DNA of 64,000 nt. Source: Candidatus Zhuqueibacterota bacterium. Its GTDB lineage: Bacteria; Zhuqueibacterota; Zhuqueibacteria; Residuimicrobiales; Krinioviventaceae. A model generated the notes under the pieces. That model ran no database searches, had not been told where the DNA came from, and worked only from the letters and a program-made list of their open reading frames with translations. How positions within the stretch are numbered: the first letter of the stretch is position 1; each line of letters starts with the position of its first letter. The stretch lies in NCBI GenBank assembly GCA_016934825.1, contig JAFGSB010000134.1, forward strand, positions 46,468 through 110,467, read 5' to 3'. Both the position numbers and the translations under genes were made by a program. Shown here piece after piece: positions 37,450 to 46,461 of the stretch.

Positions 37450-38159
37450 ATTTTTTATCGCTTGGTAAGAAAATTTTATTTTTTAGTATGGCTTTATTGA
37501 CGGGATTATTCATAATGCATACTATTATAGAAGCCCATTCACCGGAAAAGCCTGTCGTGTACGATCCGAAGGTTTTACAAATTGAAGAAGAGAATCCTGA
37601 TAACGGAATTGTTCAGGAGAAAATCAGTCAATTTTTCGAACCGGAAGAAAAGCTTGTTGAATTTGCGAACCTGTCGTTCCTGGAAATTCAGGAAAAACTG
37701 AAAGAACTGAATCGAAAGGGAAAACCTTTTGCCTTTTTATCGGTCAAACAACTTTATCTCATTGACAGCAGGGGAAATGTGTTGTCACTGGCGGATTCAT
37801 CATCCCATTATGATTTACCGGTAATATCCGGAGATAGTTTGAAAATTAATTTTACCACGATGACTATACGCGGTAAAGAATTTAACGAAGCCATAAAATT
37901 ATTAAAATTATTAAAAAAGAATAACGGTCTGATATATACATATGTTTCCGAAGTACAGATTCATGATACAATCGGATTGATTTTGTATACAAATTATGCG
38001 AAAGGATTACCTGTAATTTTTGGGAAAGGAGATCTTGAAAGAAAGGTTGCTTATTTAAATGCTTATCACAATGAGTTCGGCGACAGTGAATTAAGCTACA
38101 AAACAAAATATCTGGATATCAGAATAGAAGGACAAATCATCTTAAAGGAACGTGTTTAA
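37446..38159 (+). CDS. FtsQ/DivIB-like division protein, divergent
   Basis: A 237-residue protein with a short cytoplasmic tail, one membrane helix (about 10-30, ILFFSMALLTGLFIMHTII) and an extracytoplasmic region. The second half matches the FtsQ beta domain in outline: AFLSVKQLYLIDSRGNVLS, the LPVISGDS turn, and the end KYLDIRIEGQIILKERV. The N-terminal POTRA region is poorly conserved. Position between murG and ftsA strongly supports FtsQ, which would hold FtsL and FtsB at the septum. murC, murB and ddl, commonly located here, are absent. Confidence 0.75.
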   Translation: MNFLSLGKKILFFSMALLTGLFIMHTIIEAHSPEKPVVYDPKVLQIEEENPDNGIVQEKISQFFEPEEKLVEFANLSFLEIQEKLKELNRKGKPFAFLSVKQLYLIDSRGNVLSLADSSSHYDLPVISGDSLKINFTTMTIRGKEFNEAIKLLKLLKKNNGLIYTYVSEVQIHDTIGLILYTNYAKGLPVIFGKGDLERKVAYLNAYHNEFGDSELSYKTKYLDIRIEGQIILKERV

Positions 38160-38182
38160 ATCCCAGTAAATATTGACTTATA

Positions 38183-39448
38183 ATGGGGTTATTGATTATG
38201 GAAACGATAGATATTATAACCGGTCTTGATATCGGTACAACTAAAATAGGTTGTTTTATAGCGGAAGTAAATGAAATTGGTGAAATAAAAATTATCGGTG
38301 TGTCTAATGTCCCTTCCGAAGGATTGCGGTATGGAGTCGTTGTGGATATTGATAAAACGGTCCATTCGATCAAATCCGCGATAGAAAAAGCAGAAGAGAT
38401 GGCGAATGTTGACGTCGATCTTGTATACGCGGGTATAGCCGGCGATCATATACGAAGTATTAACGGACGCGGAGTGGTGGCTGTTTCAGGGGAAAACGGC
38501 GAGGTCACATCGGATGATGTGCGCCGGGTCATTGATGCAGCAAAAGCAGTGGCACTACCCATCGATAGAGAGATTTTGCATATTTTACCACAGGAATTTA
38601 TTGTTGACGATCAACGCGGAATACGTGATCCCGTAGGAATGAAGGGAATAAGGCTTGAAGCGGAAGTCCATATTGTAACAGGGGCAATTGCTTCAGCGCA
38701 GAATATACATCGTTGTATCGAAAAAGCGGGATACGGTGTTGCCGATCTTGTCCTGGAACCGCTCGCATCCAGCTTTTCGGTATTAACGGACGATGAAAAG
38801 GAACTGGGCGTGATATTGGTCGATATCGGCGGCGGAACCAGCGATATAGCCATGTTTTATGAGGGTTGTATAAGGCATACCTCGGTTGTCGCATTGGGAG
38901 GCCGGAATGTAACAAATGATCTGGCCATAGTATTACGGACGCCTTTGGATTCGGCAGAAAATTTAAAAATAAAGCATGGCTATGCAATACCTATGGAAAA
39001 TGACAAAGAAATAGTTGTAGATGTGCCCGGTGTAAATGAAAGGGCAGGCAGACGGATATCAAGGACCCTTTTGGTGGAAATAATTCAACCACGCATAGCG
39101 GAAATACTAACGCTGATTTATGAGGAAGTCAAGAAATCCGATTACATCAATCTTATGACAACGGGTCTCGTTCTGACAGGAGGAGGGTCTTTAATTCCCG
39201 GTACCCTGGAAATTGCGGAAGATATATTCAATATGCCGGTAAAATTGGGCGTTCCACAAGGATTTTCCGGTATGGTTGAGGAATCTAAAAATCCCCAGAG
39301 CGCTACGGGTGTGGGTCTGGTACAATACGGTCTGAAATTTCAGCATGAATTGAACGGTAGTTTTCATGAAGGAGAATCGGGAGTTTTTGAATCAATCAAA
39401 AAACGGTTTAGAAGATGGTTCGGCAGTGTTACGACATTTACATATTAA
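38183..39448 (+). CDS. ftsA: FtsA, actin-like membrane anchor of the Z-ring
   Basis: 421 residues from ATG 38183; ATG 38198 (METIDIITGLDIGTTK) is an equally good start. Actin-fold motifs are ITGLDIGTTKIGCFI (phosphate 1), ILVDIGGGTSDIAMF (phosphate 2) and MTTGLVLTGGGSLIPG (adenosine). The 1C subdomain follows the first block. The C-terminus ends with the amphipathic helix SIKKRFRRWFGSVTTF, which anchors FtsA to the membrane. It tethers FtsZ and recruits later division proteins. Confidence 0.96.
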   Translation: MGLLIMETIDIITGLDIGTTKIGCFIAEVNEIGEIKIIGVSNVPSEGLRYGVVVDIDKTVHSIKSAIEKAEEMANVDVDLVYAGIAGDHIRSINGRGVVAVSGENGEVTSDDVRRVIDAAKAVALPIDREILHILPQEFIVDDQRGIRDPVGMKGIRLEAEVHIVTGAIASAQNIHRCIEKAGYGVADLVLEPLASSFSVLTDDEKELGVILVDIGGGTSDIAMFYEGCIRHTSVVALGGRNVTNDLAIVLRTPLDSAENLKIKHGYAIPMENDKEIVVDVPGVNERAGRRISRTLLVEIIQPRIAEILTLIYEEVKKSDYINLMTTGLVLTGGGSLIPGTLEIAEDIFNMPVKLGVPQGFSGMVEESKNPQSATGVGLVQYGLKFQHELNGSFHEGESGVFESIKKRFRRWFGSVTTFTY

Positions 39449-39503
39449 GATATCCGTCTTGTCTGCCCGTAATTGAATAATCAAGTATAAATCGAGGTGT
39501 AAT

Positions 39504-39713
39504 ATGATACCAGAACAGGATGTTGAAAATTGTGATGAACAAAGAGTAGAACAGGTTACCCTGCCCGTTGAACTGGTCGAGGATACGCTTGATTTACTCT
39601 TAAATCCCAAAAGGATAATATCATCTTCCAATGAAATCGTGCTTGATTGGAACAAGCGAACACAGGTTTATGACCGGTTGTATAAAGTAGTCAAAAAAGC
39701 CATTAATTTTTAA
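39504..39713 (+). CDS. small acidic protein between ftsA and ftsZ, unknown
   Basis: A 69-residue product with an AGGTG ribosome site seven bases upstream. The first half is acidic (MIPEQDVENCDEQRVEQVTL, then ELVEDTLDLLLN); the second half is basic and amphipathic (VLDWNKRTQVYDRLYKVVKK). There is no signal peptide, membrane helix or recognised domain. Its place in the division operon and its ribosome site support expression. It may be a lineage-specific division factor or antagonist; this is inference. A terminator-like hairpin follows 22 bases after its stop. Confidence 0.6.
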   Translation: MIPEQDVENCDEQRVEQVTLPVELVEDTLDLLLNPKRIISSSNEIVLDWNKRTQVYDRLYKVVKKAINF

Positions 39714-39735
39714 AGGATTTTAATTAGTATGTGTA

Positions 39736-39774
39736 ATGAGGACAGTCTATGTTGGGATAGATTGTCTCATTTTT
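39736..39774 (+). terminator. terminator-like hairpin directly upstream of ftsZ
   Basis: ATGAG-(G)-ACAGTCTAT pairs with ATAGATTGTCTCAT around a six-base loop: 14 pairs with one bulge and one G-T wobble, then five T. It lies between the small ORF and the ftsZ ribosome site at about 39787. It would reduce read-through from ftsA into ftsZ, or attenuate, so ftsZ may depend on partial termination or on its own promoter. Confidence 0.65.
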
Positions 39775-39798
39775 GAATTCTGTATAAAGGAGTGGGCT

Positions 39799-41166
39799 AT
39801 GAATTTCACATTTGATTTTGATGATTCCAACGCTTTGAAGGCAAAATTAAAAGTAGTCGGCGTTGGTGGAGCAGGTTGTAATGCTATAAACAGAATGATA
39901 GCAGAAGGATTAAGGGGAGTTGAATTTATTGGTATCAATACGGATGAACAGGCTTTGAATGTCTGCAAAGCGCCCCTGAAAGTCTATATCGGTACAAAAA
40001 CGACACACGGACTGGGCGCCGGCGCGGATCCCGAGAAGGGGCGCCGGGCAGTGGAAGAGGACCGAAACGCGGTTTACGATTCACTTTCCGATGCGGATAT
40101 GGTCTTTATTACCGCCGGTATGGGCGGCGGCACGGGTACAGGCGCGTCACCGACAGTCGCCGAGATCGCAAAAGATATCGACGCACTGACCGTTGGGATC
40201 GTGACAACTCCTTTTATGTTTGAGGGACCAAAAAGAATGCAAAGGGCCGAAGAAGGGATCGCCGCGTTAAAGGAATGCGTGGACACGTTGATTGTGATTC
40301 CGAACCAGAGATTATTGACAATTGTTCCGCCGAATACACCTCTTGACGCCGGTTTTCGTTTCGCGGATGAAATATTATTCAACGCAACCAAAGGCATATC
40401 CGATTTGATAACTATTACCGGATTGGTCAACCTGGATTTTGCCGATGTTCGCGCGGTCATGAGCGAAATGGGTGATGCGTTGATGGGATGCGGCGCCGCC
40501 AGCGGAGAGGACAGGGCACAGGTTGCGGCCCGTCAGGCGATTAACAGTCCGTTGCTTGAGGACGTTTCTATTTCCGGCGCTTTGGGTGTGCTTGTTAATA
40601 TCACCGGCGGGACAAATTTAAGCTTGCATGAAGTGAACGAAGCCGCAAGTATTATTTCTGAGGAAGCCGGACCCAAGGCGAATCTTATTTTTGGTTCGGT
40701 TATTGACAAATCCCTGGAAGATGAAATTCGAATAACCGTTATTGCAACCGGATTATCCACAAATAAGAACAAATTGCGATATTCCGGCTTGAACAGGCAG
40801 CGATACATGGTCGCCGGTTCAGGTAAAATCAATAAGCGTGAAGTGCCGGCGATTGACCGGGTTGAAGAAATTAACCAGGAATTGTCGGAAAATGCGAATA
40901 TTGATATTTCTTCATTTAAATCCGGTAAAGTGAAAAAAACATTTAATAATTTACCCGAAATTATTGAAGAACATAAAGAAAAGATCAAATTAGAACAAAA
41001 CAGAGAAATCGAAAAACAGGAACGTGATTCAATCGATAATAAAGAAGACGATAAAGAACGGAAAGAATCTTTTATTTATAAAAATAATTCCAATGGATTC
41101 GGGCACAGGGATCTGGACGAGCCGGCATGCCGCAGAAAAAAATGGAATATGTTCGGACTTGACTGA
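39799..41166 (+). CDS. ftsZ: FtsZ, tubulin-like division GTPase
   Basis: Start set at ATG 39799 after AAAGGAG; a frame open from 39736 would run through the hairpin and is rejected. The 455-residue protein has GVGGAGCNAINRM, the tubulin signature GGGTGTG at 109-115, TPFMFEGPKRM, the T7-loop region NLDFADVRAVM, and the C-terminal domain to about residue 320. A long charged linker follows. The conserved C-terminal peptide is recognisable near the end as DLDEPACRRKKW, a variant of the usual D-I-P-A-F-L-R-R that binds FtsA. FtsZ forms the cytokinetic ring. Confidence 0.97.
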   Translation: MNFTFDFDDSNALKAKLKVVGVGGAGCNAINRMIAEGLRGVEFIGINTDEQALNVCKAPLKVYIGTKTTHGLGAGADPEKGRRAVEEDRNAVYDSLSDADMVFITAGMGGGTGTGASPTVAEIAKDIDALTVGIVTTPFMFEGPKRMQRAEEGIAALKECVDTLIVIPNQRLLTIVPPNTPLDAGFRFADEILFNATKGISDLITITGLVNLDFADVRAVMSEMGDALMGCGAASGEDRAQVAARQAINSPLLEDVSISGALGVLVNITGGTNLSLHEVNEAASIISEEAGPKANLIFGSVIDKSLEDEIRITVIATGLSTNKNKLRYSGLNRQRYMVAGSGKINKREVPAIDRVEEINQELSENANIDISSFKSGKVKKTFNNLPEIIEEHKEKIKLEQNREIEKQERDSIDNKEDDKERKESFIYKNNSNGFGHRDLDEPACRRKKWNMFGLD

Positions 41167-41286
41167 ATGAATTAAAATAAAAAAGAAAACCCCCACTCAC
41201 CAGGCGCTCGTCGATCCCAACACGTGCAATCGGTATTTTTTACATTGAGCTTTTTGCCGATTTAAGACGAGTTGCCTATATCAATT

Positions 41287-41315
41287 AAGAGCCTTCGCAA
41301 GAGGGCTCTTTTTTA
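41287..41315 (+). terminator. Rho-independent terminator after ftsZ
   Basis: AAGAGCC and GGCTCTT form a stem with a ten-base loop, followed by TTTTTT. It is about 120 bases past the ftsZ stop and would end the division operon before the repeat island. Confidence 0.8.
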
Positions 41316-41354
41316 TTTTGAAAAAAATCCGGTCGCCTGGATTTGTCGCCTCTT

Positions 41355-41585
41355 TCATTTCGGGTCGCTAAGCGACGAGAATTCCTGGAATAATTCCACG
41401 CCCCGGGGTGTCGCAAAATGCTCAATGTGTAGTCCACCTGTGGATACAGTTAAAATTATTTGTAATGATTGATTCGGGAACTGAGAAAAGTTTTCAGCTA
41501 TTATAAAAGGTGGACTACACCTGGCTTTGATACGCCCCGGGGCGTTGTTCACGAGTAAAGATTTCTCTCGGAGATCGAAATGACA
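41355..41585. mobile_element. MITE-like nested inverted-repeat element, unit 1
   Basis: The unit opens with TCATTTCG and closes with CGAAATGA, its reverse complement. Inside are two CCCCGGGG blocks (41401-41408; the second within a perfect 14-bp palindrome, 41532-41545) and a perfect 13-bp inverted repeat, GTGTAGTCCACCT (41427-41439) with AGGTGGACTACAC (41508-41520). The order is mirrored around the centre. It encodes nothing. The structure resembles a non-autonomous insertion or a folded intergenic element. A related shorter unit lies at 41958-42081. Confidence 0.55.
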
Positions 41586-41604
41586 GAGACGATGTGTCTT
41601 TGTC

Positions 41605-41676
41605 AATCTGCGTCATCCGCGTGATCTGCGAGTGACGTTTTTTTTATCCGCGTTCATCCGCGTTGATCTGCGGTTA
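41605..41676. repeat. short tandem block of ATCCGCGT / ATCTGCG motifs
   Basis: Variants of ATCTGCG and ATCCGCGT recur at least six times in about 70 bases, interrupted by a T-run (41638-41645). A reverse-oriented relative (TGATGAACGCCGATACACGC) begins near 41700. Similar low-complexity intergenic repeats occur in many genomes and are not known to be coding. Confidence 0.6.
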
Positions 41677-41957
41677 ATAACTTGACCGCCCGCTTCACTT
41701 GATGAACGCCGATACACGCAGATACCGGACTGTCCATAATATCTGCATCGTATACCACCTGATCGCACAGAGTTTCCAAACCCGTGTGTTATAATGCAGC
41801 CGGGATTCCTGCCCTGATAAAATTGACAAATCATGAAAAACCGGGATTGGAAATCCCTGTCCAAGTCCCGTCCAGGGATATGAGTCCCCGGACGATCGTG
41901 TGTACGCATCGCATAAAGGCGATGCATTCCTGGGCGTTGTAAGAGCCGTCGTCGCCA
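41677..41957. other. non-coding spacer inside the repeat island
   Basis: Frames exist on the minus strand but have no ribosome site and read as repeat translation, so no gene is called. One small hairpin (GCATCGC with GCGATGC) lies near 41907-41927. Several CCGGGATT / AATCCC pieces suggest decayed repeats. Confidence 0.45.
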
Positions 41958-42081
41958 CTGTCATTTCGAAAAGCGCAGCAAAGAGAAATCTTGTAAATCC
42001 ACGCCCCGCGATGTCGTCTTTTTGAATGACGATCAAATGAAAAAGACAGAATCCTAAAAATGATACACCCCCGGGGCGTTG
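41958..42081. repeat. MITE-like element, unit 2 (shorter)
   Basis: It begins CTGTCATTTCGA, continues with GAGAAATCTT and AATCCACGCCCCG, and ends with TGATACACCCCCGGGGCGTT. The same blocks occur in unit 1: the reverse complement of its right arm carries CTGTCATTTCGA, GAGAAATCTT and ACGCCCCG in the same order. The central 13-bp inverted repeat of unit 1 is missing. Confidence 0.5.
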
Positions 42082-42121
42082 CAGCACCGTTATGGCGTGG
42101 TAATTAAAATGCTTAAAAACA

Positions 42122-42151
42122 AAAAAAGCTTCTCATTCAGAGAAGCTTTTT
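42122..42151 (-). terminator. strong bidirectional terminator of rpmB
   Basis: A perfect 13-bp stem AAAAAAGCTTCTC/GAGAAGCTTTTTT with loop ATTCA, with A and T runs on both flanks, 28 bases past the rpmB stop. Confidence 0.9.
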
Positions 42152-42178
42152 TATAATTTCAATATTATAAGAAAAGGA

Positions 42179-42370
42179 TTACAATGCCTTTTCAACTTTA
42201 CCGGACCGCAGGCATCTTGAACAGACATAAGCATGGCGGACAAGATTGTTATCCCTGATCCGCATTTTTTTAATATTCGGCATCCAGCGTCTTTTTGTCA
42301 AATTATGGGCATGACTGACATTGTTGCCAACCATAGGTCCTTTTCCGCAAATATCACATTTTTTTGCCAT
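42179..42370 (-). CDS. rpmB: 50S ribosomal protein L28
   Basis: A 63-residue protein with AAGGGAGAA upstream of the ATG. The start [20 protein letters not shown] and the middle [11 protein letters not shown] are diagnostic of L28. Two Cys pairs (CDIC and CSRC) make it the zinc-binding form. It is a structural component of the large ribosomal subunit. rpmG, often adjacent, is not here; the gene stands alone with its own terminator. Confidence 0.97.
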   Translation of the reverse strand: MAKKCDICGKGPMVGNNVSHAHNLTKRRWMPNIKKMRIRDNNLVRHAYVCSRCLRSGKVEKAL

Positions 42371-42633
42371 GATTTCTCCCTTGAGGATATATATTTAATC
42401 TCAAATTTTTTACGCAAAGTTTATAAATATAAAAATTTATTATTTTAAAATCAAGAAATAAATAATAAATGATCAATATTGTTCACAATTACCCGGGCGG
42501 CAGATTAAACACAAAAACCAGAACACCCGGATATAAAATACCCAACATTACCGAAGGTTAGTTTAACCTAAATTACATCATGTACAGGAACAAATGTTGT
42601 ATGTGTAAAAGATATTTCTGCTGCCTGATAATA

Positions 42634-43719
42634 TTAAATGTCAAAATTCACTTTTCGTTGTTCGGCAATTGATCTTAATGTGTCATAAACTTTATCCTGC
42701 AGCGGTATACCTTCTTTTTCATATTTTTCGTGTTTAACATATTCTTTTTCGCCATGAATAAAGATATGTTTTTGATTTGTCGCTTTGTCCGAATTTTGTA
42801 ATCTGTTCATTAAATCGGTCATATTCGTAGTAAAGGTATCAAGATCAACAAAGTTCTCAATATCAAGCGCCATAAAAAAGTGACTGACATTAGCCGGGGC
42901 CGGTTTACCGTTTTTCGATTTGTTTACGAGATTGGCATACGCGCCTCCGGACAGCACACCACTGAGAATATCGACAAATATTGCCATTCCATAACCTTTA
43001 TATCCGCTGTATAATTCTCCTTCGCCGCCTAAGGGTAAAATGCCGCCTCCCATCCGGTTAAGCAGGTTATTTAGAACTTTTCCGGGATCGGTTGTTACCT
43101 GGCCGTTCTCGTCCACAGCCCATCCATCCGGGAGCGGCTTGCCCTCGCGGTTATAAACTTCCAGTTTACCGCGGGGTACAACAGATGTCGCCATATCCAG
43201 AAAAAAAGGCTTTCTGTCTTTTGCCGGGGCTGTCAAACTGATCGGATTTGTACCGAAAACCATTTCTCTGCCAAATGTGGGAACAACCAGCGGCGCGGAA
43301 TTTGTCATCGAGATACCCAGTAAATTTTCATTCAGGATCATCTGGCTGTAATAACCGGCAATCCCGTAATGATTGGAATTGCGTACCGTGACGATACCGG
43401 CGCCCGATTGTTTGGCTTTTTTTATTGCCAGAGAGGTCGCAAAATGCCCGACAATTTGTCCGAGACCGGCTTTTCCGTCTATGTTTGCCGTAACGGCCGT
43501 TTCTTTTACGATTTCAGGTTTATTCAACGGAAGAATCACGCCGTTGTTCATGCCGTCGACATATCTTTTCAGCCGGGCGACGCCGTGTGATGGAATTCCT
43601 CTCATATCCGCGAGAACAAGATTATCCGCGCAAATAAACGCGTCTTTTTTATTTACCCCATATGTTAAGAACACATTTTGGGTAAATTTCATTAGTTTTT
43701 CTTTTTGTACGACTGCCAT
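42634..43719 (-). CDS. malate/L-lactate dehydrogenase (Ldh2/MDG family)
   Basis: A 361-residue NAD(P)-dependent 2-hydroxyacid dehydrogenase of the Ldh2 fold, unrelated to Rossmann-type MDH. Signature regions: DMRGIPSHGVARLKRYVDGM, ANIDGKAGLGQIVG, TVRNSNHYGIAGYYSQM and FGTNPISLTAPA. The family includes malate, lactate, ureidoglycolate and sulfolactate dehydrogenases. Because it lies 11 bases after acnA in a unit with lactate-oxidation and TCA genes, malate is the likeliest substrate, giving oxaloacetate for citrate synthase; lactate is an alternative. AAGGTG precedes the ATG. Confidence 0.88.
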   Translation of the reverse strand: MAVVQKEKLMKFTQNVFLTYGVNKKDAFICADNLVLADMRGIPSHGVARLKRYVDGMNNGVILPLNKPEIVKETAVTANIDGKAGLGQIVGHFATSLAIKKAKQSGAGIVTVRNSNHYGIAGYYSQMILNENLLGISMTNSAPLVVPTFGREMVFGTNPISLTAPAKDRKPFFLDMATSVVPRGKLEVYNREGKPLPDGWAVDENGQVTTDPGKVLNNLLNRMGGGILPLGGEGELYSGYKGYGMAIFVDILSGVLSGGAYANLVNKSKNGKPAPANVSHFFMALDIENFVDLDTFTTNMTDLMNRLQNSDKATNQKHIFIHGEKEYVKHEKYEKEGIPLQDKVYDTLRSIAEQRKVNFDI

Positions 43720-43730
43720 TTTGATACACC

Positions 43731-46439
43731 TTAATTTTTCAACATTTCCCTTAAAACGGTTTGCAAAATTCCGCCATTCCGGTAATATCTTATTTCAACC
43801 GGTGTGTCCAGTCTCGCGATCACTGCAAAATTTTTCGTTTGACCATTCTTTTTTACCGCTTTTACAATTATTTCCTGCATAGGTTGTAGTGAATTGGAAA
43901 GCGGTATCGTAAAGGTTTCATGACCCGTTAAACCCAATGATGCGGCGGAATCGTCTTTTTTGAATTGTAATGGTAAAATACCCATTCCAACCAGATTGCT
44001 GCGATGAATCCGTTCAAAACTTTCGGCAATGACAGCCTTTACTCCGAGGAGCATTGTCCCTTTGGCTGCCCAGTCTCGTGAACTGCCGGTGCCGTATTCT
44101 TTGCCGGCAATAACAATCAGGGGTATGTTTTTTCCCCTGTACGACATGGCCGCGTCATATATCCAGGTTTGCGTACCCTCGGGTAATTTTAAAGTAACGC
44201 CGCCTTCGACGCCGGGGACAAGAAGATTCTTCAACCTGATGTTCCCAAACGTACCGCGGACCATGACTTTATCGTTACCCCGTCTGGAACCGTATGAATT
44301 AAAATCTTTTGGTTCCACACCCTGACCGACCAGAAATTTGGCGGCCGGGCTGTCATTGGGGATGGCTCCGGCCGGAGAAATATGATCCGTGGTGACGGAA
44401 TCACCCAGTAAAACCAGAATCCTGGCATTTTCCACCGGCTTGATATCCTCCGGCTCCGCTTTTATATCGCTAAAAAATGGAGGTTCCTGTATGTAGGTGG
44501 AATCTTTTTTCCAGTTGTATAATTCGGATTTCTCGACAGGTATTTTATTCCATGCAGGATTAAATGAATTCACATCCGCGTACATTTTTTGGAATATGGC
44601 CGGATTGGATGCTTTTTCAATGTAGGTCATAATTTCTTCCCGGGTCGGCCAAATATCCTTCAGGTAAACGGGGTTGCCGTTTTTGTCCTGCGCGAGCGGC
44701 TCATTGACAATATCCCTGTCTATTGTTCCGGCGATTGCGAAGGCAATGACAAGCGGCGGAGACGCTAAATAGTTTGCTTTTGTAAGTGGATTTACTCGTC
44801 CTTCAAAATTCCGGTTGCCGCTGAGAACCGCTGCGGCAATCAGGTTTTCCTTATTTATCGCGTTGGCAACCGGTTTGGGTAACGGCCCGCTGTTGCCGAT
44901 ACATGTCGCACAGCCATAACCGACTGTTTGGAATCCCAGTTTATCGAGATAGGCCGTTAAACCCGATTCGTTTAAATATTCGGTAACCACACGGGAACCC
45001 GGTGCCAGACTGGTTTTAACATATTTGGGGACAGATAATCCACGTTCAACCGCTTTTTTGGCCAGAATTCCCGCCCCAAGCATGACGGACGGATTACTTG
45101 TATTCGTACAACTGGTAATGGACGCAATGACGACCGCGCCGTGCGTAATGGTATACCCGCCGTTCATGCGTACCTTTGCGGATTTCTTCACATCATTCGG
45201 GGGCAGATTAAAACCACGTTGTTGAAAAGGCGCTTGTAATGCTTTATGGAAATCGTTCTTGACCTGCGCCAGTTTAATGTGATCCTGCGGTCTTTTCGGT
45301 CCGGCGATGCCGGGCTCGACACTGCCCAGATCAAGGGATAAAGTGTCCGTAAATTCAGGATCAGGTGAATCATCCGTTCGGAACAGGCCCTGTTCTTTAT
45401 TGTACCGTTCAACCAGATCGACCTGTTCTTTCGATCTTCCGGTGCGTCGCAGGTAATTCAGGCTTTCATCATCCATCGGGAAGAAGCCCATTGTCGCGCC
45501 ATATTCCGGCGCCATGTTGGCAATGGTTGCGCGGTCCGGCAGGCTCATATTGCTCACTCCCGGCCCATAGAACTCCACAAATTTACCGACAACCCCTTTT
45601 TCCCTGAGTTTTTGGACAACCGTCAGCGCGATATCGGTTGCCGTAGAACCCTCAGCCAGTTCGCCCGTTAATCTAAAGCCGATGACTTCCGGCGCCAGCA
45701 TATAAAGAGGCTGCCCAAGCATCACCGCTTCGGCCTCGATCCCGCCAACTCCCCAGCCGACAATTCCCAGACCGTTAATCATGGTTGTGTGCGAATCCGT
45801 GCCGACAAGGCTGTCGGGATACAATATATTTTGTCCGTCTGTTTGTTCGGTAAAAACGCCTTTGGCGAAATATTCCAGGTTAACCTGGTGAATAATGCCC
45901 ACGCCGGGAGGGATCACGCCGAATTTTTTAAAAGCATTTTGTCCCCATTTTAAAAATTCATATCTTTCCCGGTTGCGTATGAATTCCATTTGCATATTGA
46001 ACGGCAGGGCCTTTATTGTTCCAAAGCTGTCAATCTGAACGGAATGATCGATCACCAGGTCGCAGGGAATGAGCGGTTCGATCTTTTTCGGGTCGCCGCC
46101 CAGGCGCTGCATAGCGGAGCGCATTGCCGCCAGATCAACTATTGATGGTACACCGGTAAAATCCTGTAATATGACCCTTGCCGGTTTAAAAGGCACTTCT
46201 TTGTTTGAGGGTTTATGAGCCTGCCATTTCGCCAGATTAATAACGTCTTCGCTGGTGATCACGTCATTTGCACAATTCCGCAGTACGGATTCCAGCAGTA
46301 CTTTGATACTAATTGGACATTTTGAGACCGGCGCTATACCGTCCTTTTCAAGTTTATTGAGTTGATATAAATAAGCAGTCCCGGATGGGATATCGATTTT
46401 TATTTTTGCATTAAACGGATTTTTTTTGTTATGTGACAT
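43731..46439 (-). CDS. acnA: aconitate hydratase A
   Basis: Start set at ATG 46439 with GGGAG five bases upstream; the frame is open further but would invade lutC. The 902-residue protein matches AcnA length. Visible features: [39 protein letters not shown], the [4Fe-4S] cysteines in [13 protein letters not shown] and [12 protein letters not shown], and the C-terminal swivel domain with [17 protein letters not shown] and [18 protein letters not shown]. It interconverts citrate and isocitrate. It sits 22 bases after lutC and 11 before the malate dehydrogenase gene, so one transcript probably carries lactate oxidation and TCA steps. Confidence 0.97.
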   Translation of the reverse strand: MSHNKKNPFNAKIKIDIPSGTAYLYQLNKLEKDGIAPVSKCPISIKVLLESVLRNCANDVITSEDVINLAKWQAHKPSNKEVPFKPARVILQDFTGVPSIVDLAAMRSAMQRLGGDPKKIEPLIPCDLVIDHSVQIDSFGTIKALPFNMQMEFIRNRERYEFLKWGQNAFKKFGVIPPGVGIIHQVNLEYFAKGVFTEQTDGQNILYPDSLVGTDSHTTMINGLGIVGWGVGGIEAEAVMLGQPLYMLAPEVIGFRLTGELAEGSTATDIALTVVQKLREKGVVGKFVEFYGPGVSNMSLPDRATIANMAPEYGATMGFFPMDDESLNYLRRTGRSKEQVDLVERYNKEQGLFRTDDSPDPEFTDTLSLDLGSVEPGIAGPKRPQDHIKLAQVKNDFHKALQAPFQQRGFNLPPNDVKKSAKVRMNGGYTITHGAVVIASITSCTNTSNPSVMLGAGILAKKAVERGLSVPKYVKTSLAPGSRVVTEYLNESGLTAYLDKLGFQTVGYGCATCIGNSGPLPKPVANAINKENLIAAAVLSGNRNFEGRVNPLTKANYLASPPLVIAFAIAGTIDRDIVNEPLAQDKNGNPVYLKDIWPTREEIMTYIEKASNPAIFQKMYADVNSFNPAWNKIPVEKSELYNWKKDSTYIQEPPFFSDIKAEPEDIKPVENARILVLLGDSVTTDHISPAGAIPNDSPAAKFLVGQGVEPKDFNSYGSRRGNDKVMVRGTFGNIRLKNLLVPGVEGGVTLKLPEGTQTWIYDAAMSYRGKNIPLIVIAGKEYGTGSSRDWAAKGTMLLGVKAVIAESFERIHRSNLVGMGILPLQFKKDDSAASLGLTGHETFTIPLSNSLQPMQEIIVKAVKKNGQTKNFAVIARLDTPVEIRYYRNGGILQTVLREMLKN

Positions 46440-46461
46440 TAAAACTCCCGGTATGATAGAT

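Noticed and set aside
39736..39798. N-terminal extension of FtsZ by 21 residues (start MRTVYVGIDC)
   Set aside because: The extension runs through the terminator-like hairpin and has no FtsZ similarity, while ATG 39799 has an ideal AAAGGAG site and gives the normal FtsZ start.
41605..41676. Possible CRISPR array
   Set aside because: The repeated motifs are 7-8 bases long and nearly contiguous, without regular spacers, and no cas genes are present.
41613..41927. 104-codon frame on the minus strand in the repeat island
   Set aside because: It is largely translation of the ATCCGCGT/ATCTGCG block and has no ribosome site or domain.
42556..42570. AGGTTA-GTT-TAACCT palindrome downstream of the malate/lactate dehydrogenase gene
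   Set aside because: The stem is only six A/T-rich pairs, no T-run follows on the minus strand, and it lacks the CCGG arms of the dispersed palindrome family.
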